From Ampullaceana balthica (lineage: Eukaryota; Mollusca; Gastropoda; Lymnaeidae): a stretch of DNA of 64,000 nt. Both the position numbers and the translations under genes were made by a program. Of the stretch, positions 59,558-64,000 are shown one piece after another. Under the pieces are notes generated by a model. The model was not told the origin of the DNA. It worked only from the letters and a program-made list of their open reading frames with translations, and ran no database searches. Location: positions 262,350 through 326,349 of the forward strand of contig CALYLW010001222.1 in the NCBI GenBank assembly GCA_944989445.1, in the 5' to 3' direction. Position 1 is the stretch's first letter, and each line of letters starts with the position of its first letter.

Positions 59558-59812
59558 TGTCAAAATGAAGCATGATGGTTTATCACAGGGGTCTCATTTA
59601 TGATACTGTCAATGGGCCACTCGGAGATAAAACCTGGATGAGGCTGGCCGCATCAAGTATTGGACAAAGCACAATAAACTATGCCTGATCTTTATAATAC
59701 AATGTAAACAAACAACAAACAAACAACATAAATCTTTCACACTAAGATAGCCTTCTATTACTTACTCCTGTCAGAGCTGCTCTTCCAGCTGAACAACATT
59801 TGGCCTGAGTGA

Positions 59813-60347
59813 AGAAGCTACTGAGAGCCTCGGTGTTGTCGGAAGCTACTGAGAGCCTCGGTGTTGCCTCTGAGTGAAGAAGCTACTGAGAGCCTCGGTG
59901 TTGCCGGAAGCTACTGAGAGCCTCGGTGTTGCCTCTGAGTGAAGAAGCTACTGAGAGCCTCGGTGTTGCCTCTGAGTGAAGAAGCTACTGAGAGCCTCGG
60001 TGTTGCCTCCGATTGAGGAAGCTACTGAGAGCCTCGGTGTTGCCTCTGAGTGAAGAAGCTCCTGAGAGCCTCGGTGTTGCCTCCGAGTGAGGAAGCTACT
60101 GAGAGCCTCGGTGTTGCCTCTGAGTGAAGAAGCTACGGACAGCCTCGTGTTGCCTCTGAGTGAGGAAGCTACTGAGAGCCTCGGTGTTGCCGGAAGCTAC
60201 TGAGAGCCTCGGTGTTGCCTCTGAGTGAAGAAGCTACTGAGAGCCTCGGTGTTGCCTCTGAGTGAAGAAGCTACTGAGAGCCTTGGTGTTGCCGGAAGCT
60301 ACTGAGAGCCTCGGTGTTTCCGGAAGCTACTGAGACCATCGGTGTTG
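59813..60347. repeat. Minisatellite, 37-bp unit with 28-bp short form, about 15 copies
   Basis: Unit GAAGCTACTGAGAGCCTCGG and TGTTGCCTCTGAGTGAA; short units lack the CTCTGAGTGA part. Several units have ccgagtgagg. Confidence 0.95.
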
Positions 60348-61643
60348 CCTGAATTCAAGTTTGTTTTGCCCCAGCTTTCAATTATTAAAGCTGATGACGT
60401 ATAAGAGATTTTAACACACACACATGCCCCCAAAGAGGCACACAGCTTGCCATAACACATGTTTTTTTTAGAAGGCCCTTGTTCATGCATGTCCCACGGT
60501 TAGACGAAACCTCAGGCATTACGTGGACAGGGCCTGATGGTAGAAAATAGAAATGGACATCAGGCCGCGTGTTTCCCTTCATTAGCTCCACCAGAAGACA
60601 GTCGTACATCAGAACGTATGACGCAATAATTTTCTGAATAGAAGGACCTTCCGTAAAAGATAAGACAATTTTAGACGTTGTTTTTGTTGTCATGCCTTGC
60701 GTGAAGTACATATTTCTTCATATTGGAAAGGTTTTCTTGTTTATTTGATGTCAACAGTATCGATTCCAGCAAGTTGTCGGTTATCTGACATTCCATAGAG
60801 TAGAGTATCTCAACTCAGTATCCTCAACAGCAGAGACTATCTAAAACTGAATAAGTTTGTATTTTAATTTAAAGCATGTGTAACTCGAATGGTCCCGTCC
60901 ATCAGATTTGAAATCGTAGCCCATTTGTAGACATTCTGAATCCAGCCAATGATAGTAGGAGTTTGTGTTGTGGAGAACTTTTGGTCAGTCGCATTAAACC
61001 AACGCCCTGCGTCGTCGATTGCATCTTAGATCGATTCTTGTAAATCGATATCCATCGTTCATGACGGCTTAGCACATACACAATCATAAGCACCAATTAC
61101 TTTTTTCCCCATTACCATCTCTATTTACATGTCAGATTGGGGAAACTAGTTGTATTCTATAGTCGTGGCGCCCCCCCCCCACTTCTCTTACAGGATTGTG
61201 CGTTAGGGACAAAGCTCCGCGAGTTCCTGAGTACTTCGTCACAGTAATGGTGGCAGCTGGCACACTGAGAAATCGTTCAAAAGGCATCACGTCATGTAAG
61301 AATTACGCTTGATCAAGTCTTGCCAACACTTTGATTGCTGGATCAATGGTACCAGTGATGTAGTGGAACCGCCAGACCTACCCCCCCCCCAACACATCCA
61401 CTTTTTTTCCCGTCGGATATTTATGGAGACAGGCATTGGTTGTGTTTAAACCTAGAAACGCTCTCATTATTACACTATTCACCATTCAATCAGGGGATCA
61501 TTCAAATCAGAGTCTAACGTTTTGGTTTGGACATTTCAAGTCTATTTATAGCGCCCCGAATCCTTGTTGGCACCTCTCCCAAGACCTATAAGGCAAAGTA
61601 TGCGAATAACTTCTAAGAACTATCCTCAGTTACCGCCAAGTTG
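60348..61643. other. Spacer with SINE/LINE tail fragment
   Basis: At about 60,605-60,665 GTATGACGCAATAATTTTCT and GAAAGATAAGAC-like sequence mark a decayed SINE or LINE tail. C-runs occur at 61,171 and 61,381. Nothing coding recognised. Confidence 0.5.
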
Positions 61644-62188
61644 GTCGATCACATGGGAGCAACCACCGCCAAATGATGTGCTTCACTTGTATCTCGATCA
61701 CATGGGAGCAACCGCCGCCAACTTATGTGCTTCACTTGTAGCTCGATCACATGGGAGCAACCACCGCCAACTGATGTGCTTCACTTGTATCTCGATCACA
61801 TGGGAGCAACCGCCGCCAACTGATGTGCTTCACTTGTATCTCGATCACATGGGAGCAACCACCGGCATCTGATGCGCTTCACTTGTATCTCGATCACATG
61901 GAAGCAACCACCGCCAACTGATGTGCTTCACTTGTATCTCGATCACATGGGAGCAACCACCGCCAACTGATGTGCTTCACTTGTATCTCGATCACATGGA
62001 AGCAACCACCGCCAACTGATGTGCTTCACTTGTATCTCGATCACATGGGAGCAACCACCGCCAACTGATGTGGTTCACTTGTATCTCGATCACATGGGAG
62101 CAACCACCGCCAACTGATGTGCTTCACTTGTATCTCGATCACATGGGAGCAACCACCGCCAACTGGTGTGCTTCACTTGTATCTCGGT
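61644..62188. repeat. Minisatellite, 49-bp unit, 11 copies
   Basis: Unit TCGATCACATGGGAGCAACC, ACCGCCAACTGATGTGCTTC and ACTTGTATC; minor variants gaagca, gccgcc, gtggttc. Confidence 0.95.
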
Positions 62189-62522
62189 CAGGTAGACTCG
62201 AGTTATCTTTACATTCATTGTATTTTCGAAACGGCTTTAAACTGTTGGGGAGTTTTCCCATCAAGTCCTGCGCCTCGCAATTATTGGAGTATGTTAGAAT
62301 ATCGTATGTCCCTACAGACTTACTCACCGCCTCACCGCCTGGTTTATCACCCCATGAAAACTAAACGTGTTGTACAGTTAAAGACAACTAAACGCCTTGT
62401 ACAGCTAAAGCCGTGGTTCCTTCAATGGCCCACGGGAGTCGTAATCTTGAGTTCACTGACTGGTTTACGGGGAATCTGGGCACATGCGCATAAATAAACC
62501 TGGCCATGACTTAGAGGCTGTT
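62189..62522. other. Spacer
   Basis: A 2-copy short repeat (CTAAACG..TTGTACAG..TAAAG) near 62,360-62,411. Otherwise nothing. Confidence 0.4.
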
Positions 62523-62616
62523 GGTCATAGATGTTAGACGGATTCGTTAGGTCTTCCCTAGGGTTCATGGGGTCATAGATGTTAGACGGATTCGTTAGGT
62601 CTTCCCTAGGGTTCAG
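62523..62616. repeat. 48-bp direct repeat, 2 copies
   Basis: GGTCATAGATGTTAGACGGA, TTCGTTAGGTCTTCCCTAGG and GTTCA repeated once: a minimal tandem array. Confidence 0.93.
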
Positions 62617-63300
62617 GAAATTGAACAAGACATACTGCACCGTAAGGAAACAGTCTTACAACACTAAAGTCCACTTATGTGATAGCATCACTTTTTGAGG
62701 ATTTGAAGTCAATTTTAAGAACGCAAAGTGGTTTACATAAATGTCTATGTGTATCAATTATGTCCTTATAAAATTATGGTTAACTCAGACATTTTTTATG
62801 TATTCAAAAGGCAAATTTAGGAGGAAGTGCCAACTCCAGGCCTAATTTTATGAATCCAACTCTAATACCAATTAAAATAATAATAAATCACCCAATCTAG
62901 TCGTAATTTTCTAAACTCGTTGCGAGCAGATCGAATTACTGCTTAATATTCTAGGATCGCATTATTTGTTGATATTCTAGAATCTAGTTACATTGACAAC
63001 CACAAAAACGGCCAGGGGCCAATACGCACAGATGCCGACCAATTGGCATAGAAATAGCTCTGGGATCGATAGGTCTGTTCTTATTGATTTGGTCGGGCCA
63101 GGACGTTGTTACAGAACATAGACTTAGTTATTACAATGTCAACATTGGACTCACACGTTGCAAGCCTTTAGCCTTGGTTTCCCCTTGTCAAGTGTGTACA
63201 CACTTTTGTCGTCACCTGATGAATTGAACACAAGTCCTACAGTAAAAACACTGTCAACTATAATCTGACAGTACAATAATTCAAACAAAACATATCACAG
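62617..63300. other. Non-coding spacer
   Basis: Nothing recognised. Confidence 0.35.
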
Positions 63301-63308
63301 GTCGCCAC

Positions 63309-63491
63309 CAATGTTTCCTTTAAGCTGCGCGGCTTCCTGGCCGCCCAGATATGTGACCGACGCCGCGCAGCAGTTTAGAATTACCGCGCAGCAAATTTGG
63401 TAACATATTGCACACAAAATGGATGCTGTGCAACTTTGCACACGAGTTTTTCACTTTGCACACGAACCAACGAACCTTAGAGGGAAAATTG
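63309..63491. mobile_element. hAT-type MITE, 183 bp, perfect 8-bp duplication
   Basis: Termini CAATGTTTCCTTTAAGCTGC and CCTTAGAGGGAAAATTG are inverted. The target duplication GTCGCCAC at 63,301-63,308 and 63,492-63,499 is exact. Inner GCCGCGCAGCAGTTTAGAAT matches the opposite-strand copy at 34.2 kb. Confidence 0.92.
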
Positions 63492-63499
63492 GTCGCCAC

Positions 63500-64000
63500 T
63501 GACTTGCCAAAGAACCTTCTCACTCAAAGGTCAGACTCACACCACAAAGAGAGCAACCCCGCCCTCAAATGCAGACGTGCACATAAAAATGATGTGACGC
63601 TGTTTCAAAAGCCTAACGCTCCAAGACACACACCGCACTTTTAACGACAATATTCGGTGCGCAATAAAATCAACAATGCAAGAGACGCATAGTAGTAACT
63701 TCTCAAAACGGTCATTGATCAACGACACTGCGTTTCTCCATCTGTTATTGTTAAATATATATCATTATGAGTTGACAGGAAGCACTCGTAGCATTGACGA
63801 AGATCACAAAGTGATGGTTTTGGTGAAACCTTCCCTATTAAGTTTAGTGAAAAGGGGAAAAAAGGAAATATATAAGAAGACTTCAAGGGAAGAAACGGCA
63901 ATGTCACATTTTTAAATCTTTTATATTAACTCGTGGCGTCTGCTTTATTGCTTGATGCAATGCTTGATTGCCCAAAAAACTTTGGATAGATTTTTAACCC
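63500..64000. other. Non-coding to window end
   Basis: Nothing recognised; short frames on both strands look random. Confidence 0.35.

Noticed and set aside
25990..62188. Regularly spaced repeats as CRISPR arrays
   Set aside because: Units are contiguous without unique spacers, there are no cas genes, and the DNA is animal nuclear.

Overview
This is animal nuclear DNA: AT-rich, intron-bearing, with GT-AG splice sites, non-LTR retrotransposons, tRNA-derived SINEs, hAT-type DNA transposons and many minisatellites. The two host genes and the repeat types suggest a lophotrochozoan, probably a mollusc such as a gastropod. That placement is inference; no species can be named from the sequence alone.

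Layout. (1) About 1-11.2 kb, minus strand: most of a LENG8 gene (SAC3/PCI family, nuclear mRNA processing/export). Twelve exons chain with consistent phase into 688 codons; the 3' end lies beyond the left edge. One intron carries an antisense, 5'-truncated LINE flanked by 322-bp direct repeats, and that LINE is itself interrupted by a 1.4-kb hAT element with a perfect 8-bp target duplication. Three LENG8 introns carry a near-identical 58-nt module that can fold. (2) About 11.2-27.5 kb: no host coding exon seen. It holds LINE 3' fragments of two families, tRNA-derived SINEs whose tail matches one of those LINEs, a hAT remnant with decayed transposase, an almost fully palindromic 0.9-kb element and other dispersed repeats. 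(3) 27,599-27,763, plus strand: the first coding exon of the type I regulatory subunit of cAMP-dependent protein kinase (docking/dimerisation domain). (4) About 29-62.6 kb: no further PKA exon is recognisable. Instead there are about 31 separate minisatellite arrays (periods 21-54 bp, 2 to about 108 copies) filling roughly 19-20 kb, with a few small hAT-type elements and one long-inverted-repeat element. If the next PKA exon is beyond the window, all of this is intron.

The long open frames in the 29-62 kb part come from stop-free repeat units and are not protein genes. The two host genes are divergent (LENG8 minus, PKA-RI plus) and share no obvious pathway. The strongest points for a second look are the 322-bp duplication that kept LENG8 intact after an in-exon LINE hit, the 58-nt LENG8 intronic module, the minisatellite compartment (including three abutting arrays built on one shared module, and an array made from a transposon end) and the two foldback elements.
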